A DNA stretch of 64,000 nucleotides from Pedobacter steynii (GTDB taxonomy: Bacteria > Bacteroidota > Bacteroidia > Sphingobacteriales > Sphingobacteriaceae): NCBI RefSeq assembly GCF_001721645.1, contig NZ_CP017141.1:992001-1056000 (forward strand), in the 5' to 3' direction. Of this stretch, positions 1-8,400 are shown in pieces (the stretch's first letter is position 1; every line of letters starts with the position of its first letter). Below the pieces are notes generated by a model that was not told where the DNA came from, did no database searches, and was given only the letters and a program-made list of their open reading frames with translations. The position numbers were made by a program, and so were the translations under genes.

Positions 1-582
1 TTTTCCATAATCAGAGATGAATCCATCGACTACATATAAAGGTTCATTGGTTGATTTAATAGAGTTACCGCCGCGGATACGGATAATCGTAGTTCCACCT
101 GGTGCAGCACTGGCCTGACTAACCTGTACCCCCGAAGCACGGCCTTGAATGGCTTGCGCAACATTCGATGTTACCCCTCCAAGATTCAGGCTTTCTTTAC
201 CAATAGAACTAATAGAGCCCGTCAGGTCTTTCTTTTTAACCGTACCATAACCTACAACCACGACCTGGTTCAGGTTATTTTCTGTTTCAGTTAAAACAAT
301 ATTGAGCTGGGTTTTCCCAGCCAGTTTAATTTCCTGGGCATCATAACCGATAAAAGAAAATTGCAGGACACTGGATGGCTCCAATGCCGCAAAACTGAAA
401 TTTCCTTTCCCATCAGTCACAGTTCCCATCTGCGTTCCTTTTACTTTTATGCTTACGCCAGGCATTGGTGCCCCGGCAGCATCGGCTACTTTACCCGTAA
501 TTTTCGACCCATTCTGAGCATAACTTTCAATCGATAAAATGAAAGAGATCAGTAGTGAAAATAGTAGAATTTTTGTTTTCAT
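1..582 (-). CDS. SusC/RagA-type TonB-dependent receptor, N-terminal part only
   Basis: Partial gene: the ATG is at 580-582 and the reading frame is still open at the left edge of the window. About 194 residues are visible: a signal peptide (MKTKILLFSLL...SYAQ), a CarboxypepD_reg-like beta-sandwich (about residues 25-110, with 'GKVADAAGAPMPGVSIKVKG'), the SusC linker 'VVVVGYGTVKKKDLTGSI', and the start of the plug ('IRIRGG', then 'PLYVVDG'). It has no STN domain, so a direct FecR contact is not expected. Outer-membrane importers of this family work with a SusD lipoprotein, which would lie beyond the edge. It starts 43 bp after the dihaem cytochrome gene and is probably co-transcribed with it. 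Family is certain; substrate is unknown. Confidence 0.93.
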   Translation of the reverse strand, partial: MKTKILLFSLLISFILSIESYAQNGSKITGKVADAAGAPMPGVSIKVKGTQMGTVTDGKGNFSFAALEPSSVLQFSFIGYDAQEIKLAGKTQLNIVLTETENNLNQVVVVGYGTVKKKDLTGSISSIGKESLNLGGVTSNVAQAIQGRASGVQVSQASAAPGGTTIIRIRGGNSIKSTNEPLYVVDGFISDYGK

Positions 583-625
583 ATTTATAGGTTTAGGTGG
601 TGTTAGTGGTTAGTATTGATATTTA

Positions 626-1621
626 TTAATAGGTCGGTGTATACCCCCTACTGTTCAGGTAATCAATGATTGGCTGATATGGGCCCAACCGGTGTTGTTC
701 TTCAGAAAAAGGGTCTACAAATGGCTTGTGTGCATAATCTATCGCTTTCTCCTCCGCATGAGGGTAGTCAAAATTTTTAGGATTTGGTCTTTTATGGATC
801 AGGTCTGAATTCACGAAAGAAGCAATATCCAGGGCTTCTTTATCGGTTAAGAAAGGTTTATCTGCAGTAGCCTTATCATGGGGCATATTCGCTTTTAACC
901 ATTGTGCCTGCTTGATATTTCTATGCATACTGGAGCCCGGCTGATAACCTTCAGGTCCCCATAATGGCGGATACTGGTAACTGAGTTTGTCTTTTTGCAA
1001 TAAGCCTTCCCCATCTTTGCCATGACACCTGACACAATGAGCCTGATAGAGTATCTGTCCCCGCTCCGGACTTGCAGCGGTGGTGGGTAATTCAATGCTT
1101 TTATTTTTTTGTCCGGGGAAAGGATCTCCTTTTGGGACGAAAGAGTTAATCCATTTAAAATAGGATAAAAGAGCTACCATCTCCGCCCCGTCCAGAGGAA
1201 GAGGTTTTCCGTTATGGGGGCGCATCACACAATTGTTTACCCTTTCTGCCAATGTCAGGATTTTTGCTTCCCTTGCCCTGTATTGCGGATAATCTTCATG
1301 AGATTTCATCAGGTTAAAAGAGTACAGCTTGGTTCCCGCCTCCTGATGACAATTTGTACAATTCATTTTATTTCCCAGAAACCTGCCTTTAACCCCATTT
1401 GGCCCGATGTAATAGGCCGTATTGAGCATCAGGCTCCGGCCATATTTAACGGCCTTTCCAAATTTATTATCGGGAATTTTAGTGGTGTCTACCTGTATGA
1501 TCTGCGGTTCTTCAGTTAGTTTCTGTTCCGCTGCAGTATTACAGGAAAAAAATACAATACCAAAAGATGCTGTAATGAATAAAGAGGCCGTAATAACAGC
1601 CCTATTAAAATTAAATATCAT
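626..1621 (-). CDS. TsdA-like dihaem cytochrome c lipoprotein
   Basis: 331 residues. An N-terminal hydrophobic segment ends in a lipobox-like 'FFSC' (Cys27), so this is probably an exported lipoprotein. It has two covalent haem sites, CTNCH at residues 88-92 and CVRCH at 196-200. Between them is 'NNCVMRPHNGKPLP' (Cys131), which matches the TsdA thiosulfate dehydrogenase pattern where a cysteine is an axial ligand of haem 1; Met246 may be the haem 2 ligand. Known TsdA enzymes join two thiosulfate to tetrathionate or run the reverse reaction. No other sulfur-oxidation gene is visible, so the substrate is unproven. Immediately downstream is a SusC gene, an unusual partner. Cytochrome identity is very sure; TsdA-family assignment is fairly sure. 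Confidence 0.85.
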   Translation of the reverse strand: MIFNFNRAVITASLFITASFGIVFFSCNTAAEQKLTEEPQIIQVDTTKIPDNKFGKAVKYGRSLMLNTAYYIGPNGVKGRFLGNKMNCTNCHQEAGTKLYSFNLMKSHEDYPQYRAREAKILTLAERVNNCVMRPHNGKPLPLDGAEMVALLSYFKWINSFVPKGDPFPGQKNKSIELPTTAASPERGQILYQAHCVRCHGKDGEGLLQKDKLSYQYPPLWGPEGYQPGSSMHRNIKQAQWLKANMPHDKATADKPFLTDKEALDIASFVNSDLIHKRPNPKNFDYPHAEEKAIDYAHKPFVDPFSEEQHRLGPYQPIIDYLNSRGYTPTY

Positions 1622-2078
1622 GTAGTATTTCGGTTAGTCTTGGTCTGGTCTAGTTAGGTATATTTTGGATAGCCCCCTGCCTCCCTGGGGCATTGGATTC
1701 GATCTAAAACATTAAAAGTAAAGATATCACTAAGAATCAAGGGCTTGCCCAGTTAACAGGGCATAAAAACTGCGCAAACGTTAGTGTTGAATAAGATTTT
1801 TTACGGAGTTATCCCTCCTTAATAAAAAATTAATTTTATTAAAAAACACGTACAAGACCCTATTTTAAAGATAGTTACATTGACCGTATTAGCTGATTTA
1901 TAAGCAAATAAAGATGGAGTAAGCAGCATGCTTTCCTAAAAAATCAGGAAGAATCAATTGCAAAGCGCAAAAATAAACCCCAGTCCACAACAACAAGAAA
2001 ATCAGACACTTAACATCAATGCAAACGTTTGTTTTAGAAAATCGGCTAATTCCCGGGAATCAGACTCATCCCGATGGC
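1622..2078. other. Intergenic region with LacI-type palindrome
   Basis: A 457-bp non-coding stretch upstream of the cytochrome/SusC unit. It contains the perfect palindrome CAAACGTTTG (2022-2031), a related half site GCAAACGTTAG (1774-1784), a 12-bp palindrome ATTCCCGGGAAT (2049-2060) just past the stop of the GH144-like gene, and a minus-strand TATTTTTG (1968-1975) that matches the Bacteroidota -7 consensus TAnnTTTG. A CTTG lies 18 bp upstream of that -7, so the -33 match is imperfect. I see no convincing ORF here. Confidence 0.5.
2022..2031. promoter_or_regulatory. Candidate LacI/GalR-family operator
   Basis: Perfect 10-bp palindrome CAAACGTTTG in the context TGCAAACGTTTGTT. LacI/GalR regulators typically bind palindromes centred on CG with this kind of core. 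It lies about 400 bp upstream of the cytochrome start. No lacI-type gene is present in the window, so the regulator would be elsewhere. Confidence 0.35.
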
Positions 2079-3410
2079 TTAGCGTATGGTAAGGTTAATT
2101 GGCAGGAACGAATAAACCGGAAAATTATAGTCATTGTAAGTGCTGAAAAATGTTGTTCCACAATTTTCCGGTAAAGATGCCAATCCAAAAAGCATGGATG
2201 AAAAATCTATTCCCTGAACTTCATTTGCCCTCCAGGAAGGATTGCTGATGCTATATCTCCATAAAATTTTATGGGAAGTTCCGGGAAGGGTATAAACGCC
2301 CTTATTGGCATTGTACAAACTCAGTAAATCATCTTTTGCACTGGAGTTGATGGGAATAAAGCCACTGATGATATGAGGGGAAACGACCTTACCCGAATTG
2401 TCGTTAATCCGGTTGGCATGATAACCCGATGGATCGCTACCAGCACCTAATCCCCATTCGTATGGCGAAATACCACTAGTAAAAGTCCACCATTTTTTAT
2501 CCGCCTGCATGGCATTGTTCATGTATTGTATGTAAGCTGTATTTGCAGCATAGGGATGGCATAGGTAATAACAGAACTGCGGTATAAAATCAGAAAGGAA
2601 CGAACCCGGTGCATCCGTTAAAACCTGATATCCCCAATAATTCGATTTCGGCAGATTGCTGGTATTTGCATAGAAGTTATTCCATAGCGTTGTTGCCGGT
2701 CCACCGGCTCCGTTTTCAGCTTTATAAGCAAGATGAGCCACGATCATGTATTCATTATACACTGCGGTATGCCCGATACCATTTCCATTGGCATCCAGAG
2801 AAAGGTAGATGGCACCGGTTGAAGGATTGGCAATCGCTTTTGACCAGTTTATGGATTGGTATAAGGCATCGACAAGACTGGCGATAGTAGTATTTGCACT
2901 GAAGTATTTTTTACAAAATAATGCTCCTGAAACCATGATCGCCGCATCAATCGTACTATATTCTGAATTCCACGCCCGGGCACCCGTTTCCATATCGACA
3001 AAATGTCTGGGGAAACCTGCAGTGTTTACATCCAAATGAAAAGCCGGGTTCTGACCTAATATCGTTTGCAGAGTGGTAATGGCCTGCTGGCTTCCATTGG
3101 AAGTCCATCCCATTTTATCGGCAATACAAAGGGAGATTAGTCCCGTTCCTATGTTGGCAACCGATGCGGGATGGTAGTCCGTACCATTGAATAGTTTTGA
3201 ATCCCTATAAATCCCTTTTGCGTTTCGCTGCATTTCGTAGACACGATAGGAATTTCGGAACAGATCAGTTAAAATGGGAGAACCAGAAGGTTTGGCTTTT
3301 ACTTCCTCTCCAGAGGTAGCCTGTTGTTCTTTTGAGCAGGAGGTTAATACTGAACAGAATAACGTTAAAATTAAAGGTAGCTTTAAGCTGATTAACAGGT
3401 TTGATTTCAT
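2079..3410 (-). CDS. GH144-like (Glycoamylase-family) lipoprotein glycoside hydrolase
   Basis: The ATG at 3410 was chosen because it gives a clean lipoprotein signal (MKSNLLISLKLPLILTL...'VLTSC'); an in-frame ATG 36 bp upstream adds an unlikely prefix. Two blocks recall the (alpha/alpha)6-barrel Glycoamylase/GH144 group: 'GFPRHFVDMETGARAWNSE' followed by 'STIDAAI' in the first half, and 'WGLGAGSDPSGYHAN' followed by 'VSPHIISGFIP' in the second. Characterised GH144 enzymes are endo-beta-1,2-glucanases, but other specificities exist in the clan, so the substrate is open. The DUF2490 gene is 46 bp upstream on the same strand and probably co-transcribed. Family call is from remembered motifs, without a profile search. 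Confidence 0.7.
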   Translation of the reverse strand: MKSNLLISLKLPLILTLFCSVLTSCSKEQQATSGEEVKAKPSGSPILTDLFRNSYRVYEMQRNAKGIYRDSKLFNGTDYHPASVANIGTGLISLCIADKMGWTSNGSQQAITTLQTILGQNPAFHLDVNTAGFPRHFVDMETGARAWNSEYSTIDAAIMVSGALFCKKYFSANTTIASLVDALYQSINWSKAIANPSTGAIYLSLDANGNGIGHTAVYNEYMIVAHLAYKAENGAGGPATTLWNNFYANTSNLPKSNYWGYQVLTDAPGSFLSDFIPQFCYYLCHPYAANTAYIQYMNNAMQADKKWWTFTSGISPYEWGLGAGSDPSGYHANRINDNSGKVVSPHIISGFIPINSSAKDDLLSLYNANKGVYTLPGTSHKILWRYSISNPSWRANEVQGIDFSSMLFGLASLPENCGTTFFSTYNDYNFPVYSFLPINLTIR

Positions 3411-3456
3411 AAAATCAATAGTTTTGTTTAAGATCATATTAAGCATTGAACTTATT

Positions 3457-4224
3457 TCAGAGTCTCTTAAGGTGCTGAATCCAATTATACATGCTGAAGT
3501 TTAATTGCATCGCATGATAAGAAGACTGTTTATTCTTATAAAAATAGTAATCATTGGAATAATCCAGTTCGATTAAAAGATCATCACTTAAAGCATAGCC
3601 GCAACCTAACATTAACCGGTTACTTCCAAATGAAGGCTGACTAAAAACGTCAGCTGAAGCCTGGGTAAATAATTCTTCTGACATTACCCCATAGATTGTT
3701 CCTTTAACTACTTCTTGAGCATTTAATGGCTTTACGAACTTTAGTTGACCTCTTATCCTGTAATTATCACTAAAATCCCCGGATTCTTTTTTCTTATGAT
3801 GATCTTCAATCCGTAGACGCCCACTTAATGTGTACCCCTCCTTGTTAAAATAATAAAGCCCCTGAACCGCAGAACGAAACTCGGGCAATCCCTTTTGTCC
3901 GACTGCCATGAGTTCAGGATTATGATTATAACCTGTAAATACCGATAATTTCCAGTTTTTTAAAGCGTAATGCAGCCATATTCTGGCATACAGTTGCGCG
4001 TTTGAGTGAAAAGGAGTATTGCTTAGTCCCGGGATACTTGTCCAAACCTGACCAAGGTTAATTTCATTGCTCCAATTATGGGAAACAGGAGTAACAAACT
4101 GAAAATCATTCCAGAATTGATTATAGGAACTCTTTTGCGCGTTTACAAAACTACAAGAAAAGATTCCCATCCAAAGTAAAATCAGCTTTAATAAGCTAAT
4201 CAGATTAAAATGCTCCACCCTCAT
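3457..4224 (-). CDS. DUF2490 family outer-membrane beta-barrel protein
   Basis: 255 residues with an N-terminal signal peptide ending near 'SFVNAQ'. The mature part alternates polar and aromatic residues as expected of a small outer-membrane beta-barrel. The opening 'QFWNDFQFVTPVSHNWSNE' and the closing 'YYFYKNKQSSYHAMQLNFSMYNW' fit DUF2490, a Bacteroidota family without assigned function. It is first in a two-gene unit with the GH144-like lipoprotein and has a good promoter at 4306-4337. The short family name is all that can be supported; a channel or structural role is possible. Confidence 0.75.
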   Translation of the reverse strand: MRVEHFNLISLLKLILLWMGIFSCSFVNAQKSSYNQFWNDFQFVTPVSHNWSNEINLGQVWTSIPGLSNTPFHSNAQLYARIWLHYALKNWKLSVFTGYNHNPELMAVGQKGLPEFRSAVQGLYYFNKEGYTLSGRLRIEDHHKKKESGDFSDNYRIRGQLKFVKPLNAQEVVKGTIYGVMSEELFTQASADVFSQPSFGSNRLMLGCGYALSDDLLIELDYSNDYYFYKNKQSSYHAMQLNFSMYNWIQHLKRL

Positions 4225-4305
4225 GAATTTATTGCTGAACTTATCTTTTCAAATCAATATCAATCCCGCCTCATTTCCGATGTTTAATACAACCGATGCG
4301 GTAAA

Positions 4306-4337
4306 CAAATATAAAACAATAGTTTAGTATTTATAAA
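4306..4337 (-). promoter_or_regulatory. Bacteroidota-type promoter for the DUF2490 gene
   Basis: On the minus strand TATATTTG (4306-4313) matches the -7 consensus TAnnTTTG exactly. TTTA (4334-4337), one base off the -33 TTTG, lies 20 bp upstream, which is the usual spacing. The start codon at 4224 is about 80 bp downstream. Confidence 0.55.
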
Positions 4338-4358
4338 CAAAATCATTTATTCATAAAA

Positions 4359-4389
4359 AAGGCCTGCCGATTTTTTCGGCAAGCCTTTT
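4359..4389 (-). terminator. Intrinsic terminator of the serine hydrolase gene
   Basis: Stem GGCCTGCCGA / TCGGCAAGCC with one wobble pair, a short T loop, and a T run on the minus strand after the stem. It lies 30-60 bp past the stop of the 600-residue serine hydrolase. Confidence 0.8.
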
Positions 4390-4391
4390 CT

Positions 4392-4422
4392 TATTATTTC
4401 TGTTAAATATTATTTCTGTTAA
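4392..4422. repeat. 15-bp tandem direct repeat over a stop codon
   Basis: TATTATTTCTGTTAA occurs at 4392-4406 and again at 4408-4422, separated by one base. The second copy contains the stop codon of the adjacent serine hydrolase (4419-4421, minus strand), so the duplication added a spacer between stop and terminator. Confidence 0.85.
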
Positions 4423-6221
4423 TTTTTCCGGCTCGCTTTAAAATTACCATTTGGCTGTTTAAACGTAAGGGACTGCACTTTATCACCGGTCAACTCAAAC
4501 TTCAGGCTGTATCCTTTTAAGGCATTAATTTTAAACGAATGCTCCCCTAAAGAAGTGGTTTCATAATCTGGCTGTCCCGGAACGAGAACAAACAGGCTCT
4601 TCTCTTTAAGATAGACTTTAACCACAGTTTTGTTCAGGTCATACTCCCCTACATATTTTTGAAGCATTTCTTTAGTTAAAGCGACTGCTTTAGGTTGAAA
4701 GGCGAACATCACCTGCTTTCCATCAAGAGGAACATTCATACCTTCTATTTTTCCATCGGCCCCGGAGCGAAAATTGATTCTGAAAGTGCTTACTGCAGAA
4801 TCGATTTTCCCTTTTTTGTCCATATCTCTGCACTCAAAAACATCATAATGATAATGTTTCAGGAAAACCTGCTCTTTACCCAATACTGCAAACAGGGAAT
4901 CGCCTCTCTGAAATACGTCAATAGCTCCTGCAATTGGGTTTTGGTAGAAGCCCACATAACTTTTAGCAGGGTGCGAAGGTTTGGTATTTAGGACCTGCTC
5001 CGGTCCTGATTCTGGCTTTTCGGCTTTTTTCTTCTCCATAGCCTCTTTTTTCTTTTTGTTTTGCTGACCATTCCAATCGATGTTGTTCAGCTTAAAGATC
5101 CGGTCGGCGATGCTGTTGCGGATCAGGCCTGGAATGGCAGAAACATTCTGATTGCTCAGCACTACAATTCCAATCTTATCTGCGGGAAAGAAAGCAGCAT
5201 TGGCCGAAAAGCCATCAATATTTCCACCATGTTCTACCAGGTAATGTCCACGGTAAGAGCTGATCATCCAGCCAAGGCCATAGCTAGCGGAGTAAATATC
5301 TTTAAATTCTCCGGGCAAAGCCTCATTCATGACCATTTGTGCACCGGCAGCCTCAGCAATATAAGACGGGGGAAGGATCTCCTTACCCTGATATTGACCT
5401 CCTTTTATCCAAAGCTGTAACCAATGGGCCATTTCATTTACACTACTGTTGATTGATCCCGCCGGGCCCATACCAGAAATATCATAGTAATCCATCTTTT
5501 TGATGATGCTATCCCGCTCCAAGCCATAAGGTAAAGAAGCGTCAGCGTCTTTCTGCATGTCGTAGATACTGGTATTTGATCGCTGCATGTCCAGGGGAAC
5601 AAAGAACTTCTCCTTTATATTTTGTTCCCAGGTTTTTCCTGTTAATTTTTCGGCGATCATTCCCTGAGCAAGAAACATATAATTGTTATACTGCCATTTC
5701 TCTCTTAATCCGGCATTGGGTTCCATATATTTCACACGTTGCAGAATGCTATCCCGATTAGGCGTGTTAAAGAGATACCAGGAATAATCATAGCGGGAAA
5801 GTCCCGTTCTATGACACATCATATCACGAACGGTAATCTGGTTATTCATATGGTCATTAAAAAAACGCAACTGCGGCAGATAAGAAGTTGCCTTACCATC
5901 CAGGGAGAGTTTACCTTCCTTCTCCAGTAATCCAAGCAAAGCTGAGGTAAACGCTTTCGAGCTTGAACCTATCGCAAAAAGTGTATTTGGAGTTACAGGT
6001 TTCTTATTTTCCAGGTCCCGGTAACCAAATCCTTTGCTATAAATTACCTGATCTCCCTCTACTACTGCTACTGCAAAACCAGCGGCTTTCTGATCTTTTA
6101 ATATTTGATTTAGCAGGATATCCAGATCTGCGAGCCGGCTATCCGGAGTAGTTTTCTTTTGTTGGGCAAGGACGCAAACGCTAAAACAAGAAAGAAAAAG
6201 GCAGGTAAATATTTTTTTCAT
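4419..6221 (-). CDS. Secreted beta-lactamase-fold serine hydrolase with C-terminal DUF3471-like region
   Basis: 600 residues; signal peptide (MKKIFTCLFLSCFSVCVLAQ). The class C/penicillin-binding fold is supported by three motifs: S86-x-x-K89 in 'AIGSSSKAF', Y178-N-N180 in 'KWQYNNYMF', and H331-G-G in 'LVEHGGNIDG'. These are the nucleophile and base, the tyrosine motif, and the third-box motif. After a Lys/Glu-rich linker (about residues 389-410) comes a roughly 190-residue beta-rich C-terminal part typical of DUF3471-type extensions. Family members include D-aminopeptidases, esterases and beta-lactamase-like proteins; the substrate cannot be told from sequence. It stands alone, with its own terminator, divergent from an ECF sigma gene. 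Confidence 0.88.
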   Translation of the reverse strand: MKKIFTCLFLSCFSVCVLAQQKKTTPDSRLADLDILLNQILKDQKAAGFAVAVVEGDQVIYSKGFGYRDLENKKPVTPNTLFAIGSSSKAFTSALLGLLEKEGKLSLDGKATSYLPQLRFFNDHMNNQITVRDMMCHRTGLSRYDYSWYLFNTPNRDSILQRVKYMEPNAGLREKWQYNNYMFLAQGMIAEKLTGKTWEQNIKEKFFVPLDMQRSNTSIYDMQKDADASLPYGLERDSIIKKMDYYDISGMGPAGSINSSVNEMAHWLQLWIKGGQYQGKEILPPSYIAEAAGAQMVMNEALPGEFKDIYSASYGLGWMISSYRGHYLVEHGGNIDGFSANAAFFPADKIGIVVLSNQNVSAIPGLIRNSIADRIFKLNNIDWNGQQNKKKKEAMEKKKAEKPESGPEQVLNTKPSHPAKSYVGFYQNPIAGAIDVFQRGDSLFAVLGKEQVFLKHYHYDVFECRDMDKKGKIDSAVSTFRINFRSGADGKIEGMNVPLDGKQVMFAFQPKAVALTKEMLQKYVGEYDLNKTVVKVYLKEKSLFVLVPGQPDYETTSLGEHSFKINALKGYSLKFELTGDKVQSLTFKQPNGNFKASRKN

Positions 6222-6371
6222 ACAATTGGGTTTTGTAGCATAGGACGCATGATTTTGCAGATAGTTACAATAATTTGAGCTTAATGAACTTCCTTCAATT
6301 TTAGATCATCGTGACACATTAAACTATTTTTTCATAAAAAATATACTAGTTTAGTAACTCGAACGTTACAA

Positions 6372-6962
6372 ATGCACCTAAAGAAACAACAACGCCAATC
6401 TGATGATGAGCTTCTGAAAGCAATTCAAAACGATGATCGTTCTGCTTTCGAGAGTCTCTACTATAAATACTGGCAGAAGCTCTACCTTTCTGCCTACCAT
6501 ATTCTCAAGGATATCCATGCTGCGGAGGATATCATTCAGGAAATCTTTGCACAATTGTGGTTAAAACGAGATCAGGTTTCCATTGATAATTTAGCCGCTT
6601 ATCTACATACTGCAGTCCGTTTTCAAGTGTTTAAAGCCATCCGTGACGGTAAAGCCAGGATAGATTTATCAAGTCAGGCCGAAGAATTTTTCGACAAAAA
6701 CAGTATAGAAGATTCCCTTCATGAAAAAGAGCTGGATAAGCGTTTAGAAGAAAGCATTGCAACCTTACCGGAGAAATGCAAGGAAATTTTTATCCTGAGC
6801 CGTAAGGAGCACCTAAGTGTTAAAGAAATTGCAATACGCCTTAACATCTCTCCGAAAACCGTAGAAAATCAAATCACCATTGCATTAAGAAAGCTTCGCA
6901 CCCATATGGGTGATCTTTTATTCTGGGCACTAATCTTACTCCGGGTGATCATAAGACATTAG
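6372..6962 (+). CDS. ECF RNA polymerase sigma factor (Bacteroidota SusCD-linked type)
   Basis: 196 residues. Sigma region 2 spans about residues 25-95 ('FESLYYKYWQKLYLSAYHIL', then 'AAEDIIQEIFAQLW') and region 4 about 128-178 ('LPEKCKEIFILSRKEHLSVKEIA', with the recognition helix in 'ISPKTVENQITIALRKLR'). The last 18 residues (MGDLLFWALILLRVIIRH) are strongly hydrophobic, which is odd for a soluble sigma factor. It is followed 100 bp later by FecR and then SusC/SusD, the standard trans-envelope signalling order in which the substrate-loaded receptor relieves FecR and activates its own operon. Assignment is secure; the exact target promoters are unknown. Confidence 0.95.
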   Translation: MHLKKQQRQSDDELLKAIQNDDRSAFESLYYKYWQKLYLSAYHILKDIHAAEDIIQEIFAQLWLKRDQVSIDNLAAYLHTAVRFQVFKAIRDGKARIDLSSQAEEFFDKNSIEDSLHEKELDKRLEESIATLPEKCKEIFILSRKEHLSVKEIAIRLNISPKTVENQITIALRKLRTHMGDLLFWALILLRVIIRH

Positions 6963-7062
6963 CCACTGGCAATTTTCTGATCAGAAACAATATTTTTTTA
7001 TTTTTCTTCAGTTCCTTTGGGGGATCGCCCTTGTTTATGGTACATACCTAAAAATAACAGGA

Positions 7063-8229
7063 GTGAACGAAGCTGAATTCAAACATTTAATAGAAAAATA
7101 CCTGGACGGGAAAGCCAGCGATGCCGAACAGGTATTACTGTTTAGTTTTTATGATGAATTGCATAAGGACCAGTCAGACTGGAATCCGACAGTGATGGGT
7201 GAATCAGAAGAAATAGAACGGATGATTTTAGGAAGGATCAATGTGAACATTGATGCAAACGAAGTAAAACCTGTCATCAAAAGGTTCCCTTGGTGGTCTG
7301 TTGCCGCTTCCATACTCATCCTGTTAAATCTGGGCCTTTATTTTTTTAGTCAGCAACCACCAGCTCATAAAGTAACCGAACAAGCCATATCAAGGATTAA
7401 AGCAGGCGGAGATAAAGCCTTTCTGATCCTTGCCAATGGAACAAGGGTAAGCTTAACCGATGCCGATACCGGAAAAATCGCTGAACAAATGGGTTTAAAA
7501 ATATCAAAATCTGCAGACGGACAGTTGATTTATACCATTTCAGACACCAAATTATCCATGCCAACCGGCGAACCTGTTTATAATAAAATTGAAACCCCTA
7601 TTGGCGGAAAATACCAGATTAACCTGCCCGATGGCACAAAGGTATGGCTGAATGCCGCATCATCCTTAAGGTATCCTGTTATTTTTACCGGTACAGAGCG
7701 TAGAGTAGAGCTTACCGGGGAAGGTTATTTTGAGGTCTCCAAAGATAAACACAAAAGGTTTATTGTAAGCACAGAAGGTCAGGAATTAAGCGTTTTCGGG
7801 ACTCATTTTAACATCAATGCCTATCATGATGAACCTGCCATAAAAACAACGTTATTAGAGGGTAGTGTTAAAGTAAGCCAGACCAGCCGAACCCATTCGG
7901 CACAACCTGCCCTATCCCGTTTTCTTAATCCCGGACAGCAATCTATATTAAGTGCCAAAACTTTTGAAGTGAGGACAGTAGATACAGAAAGTGCAGTAGA
8001 CTGGAAAAACGGACGGTTTATATTTAATAATGAAGACATTAAAAGTGCCATGCGCAAACTGTCAAGATGGTATGACATTAAAGTTTCTTATGATGGGAAT
8101 TTTGAGAACATCCACTTTGGAGGCTCGTTTTCACGGACGAATCACCTGGCTGATATTGTAAAAATTTTAGAAGCTACCAATGAGTTTAAGTTTAAAGCTG
8201 AAGGAAGGGAGGTGACGATTGTAAAATAA
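7063..8229 (+). CDS. FecR-family anti-sigma factor
   Basis: 388 residues starting with GTG; no in-frame ATG precedes the conserved N-terminal region. It has a cytoplasmic sigma-binding part (residues 1-75), one membrane helix (about 78-96), a periplasmic FecR domain (about 175-275, with 'IETPIGGKYQINLPDGTKVW' and 'VELTGEGYFEVSKD'), and a C-terminal DUF4974-like domain (about 310-388, 'FNNEDIKSAMRKLSRWYDI'). It should hold the upstream ECF factor inactive until the STN domain of the downstream SusC contacts it. Confidence 0.95.
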   Translation: MNEAEFKHLIEKYLDGKASDAEQVLLFSFYDELHKDQSDWNPTVMGESEEIERMILGRINVNIDANEVKPVIKRFPWWSVAASILILLNLGLYFFSQQPPAHKVTEQAISRIKAGGDKAFLILANGTRVSLTDADTGKIAEQMGLKISKSADGQLIYTISDTKLSMPTGEPVYNKIETPIGGKYQINLPDGTKVWLNAASSLRYPVIFTGTERRVELTGEGYFEVSKDKHKRFIVSTEGQELSVFGTHFNINAYHDEPAIKTTLLEGSVKVSQTSRTHSAQPALSRFLNPGQQSILSAKTFEVRTVDTESAVDWKNGRFIFNNEDIKSAMRKLSRWYDIKVSYDGNFENIHFGGSFSRTNHLADIVKILEATNEFKFKAEGREVTIVK

Positions 8230-8400
8230 ACATTTACTCAACAGCAGCCCAAAATAAAACCGGAAGTGTTGACTCCACTCCCGGCAGTAATAGTTTTGGG
8301 ATTGCCATTCCAAAGAATCAATATTTTTTAATCAACCAAACATAACAGCACATGACTTGTCATGCGATGTCTGTTGTTGAAACCCAAACTAACCAAATGT

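Noticed and set aside
1672..1691. GCCCC...GGGGC inverted repeat upstream of the cytochrome gene
   Set aside because: Only 5-bp arms with a 10-base loop; expected by chance in a window this size.
6254..6277. TTTG and TAATTTG pair upstream of the first sigma gene
   Set aside because: Spacing is 13 bp and the -7 box is one base short, so it does not fit TTTG-N19-21-TAnnTTTG.
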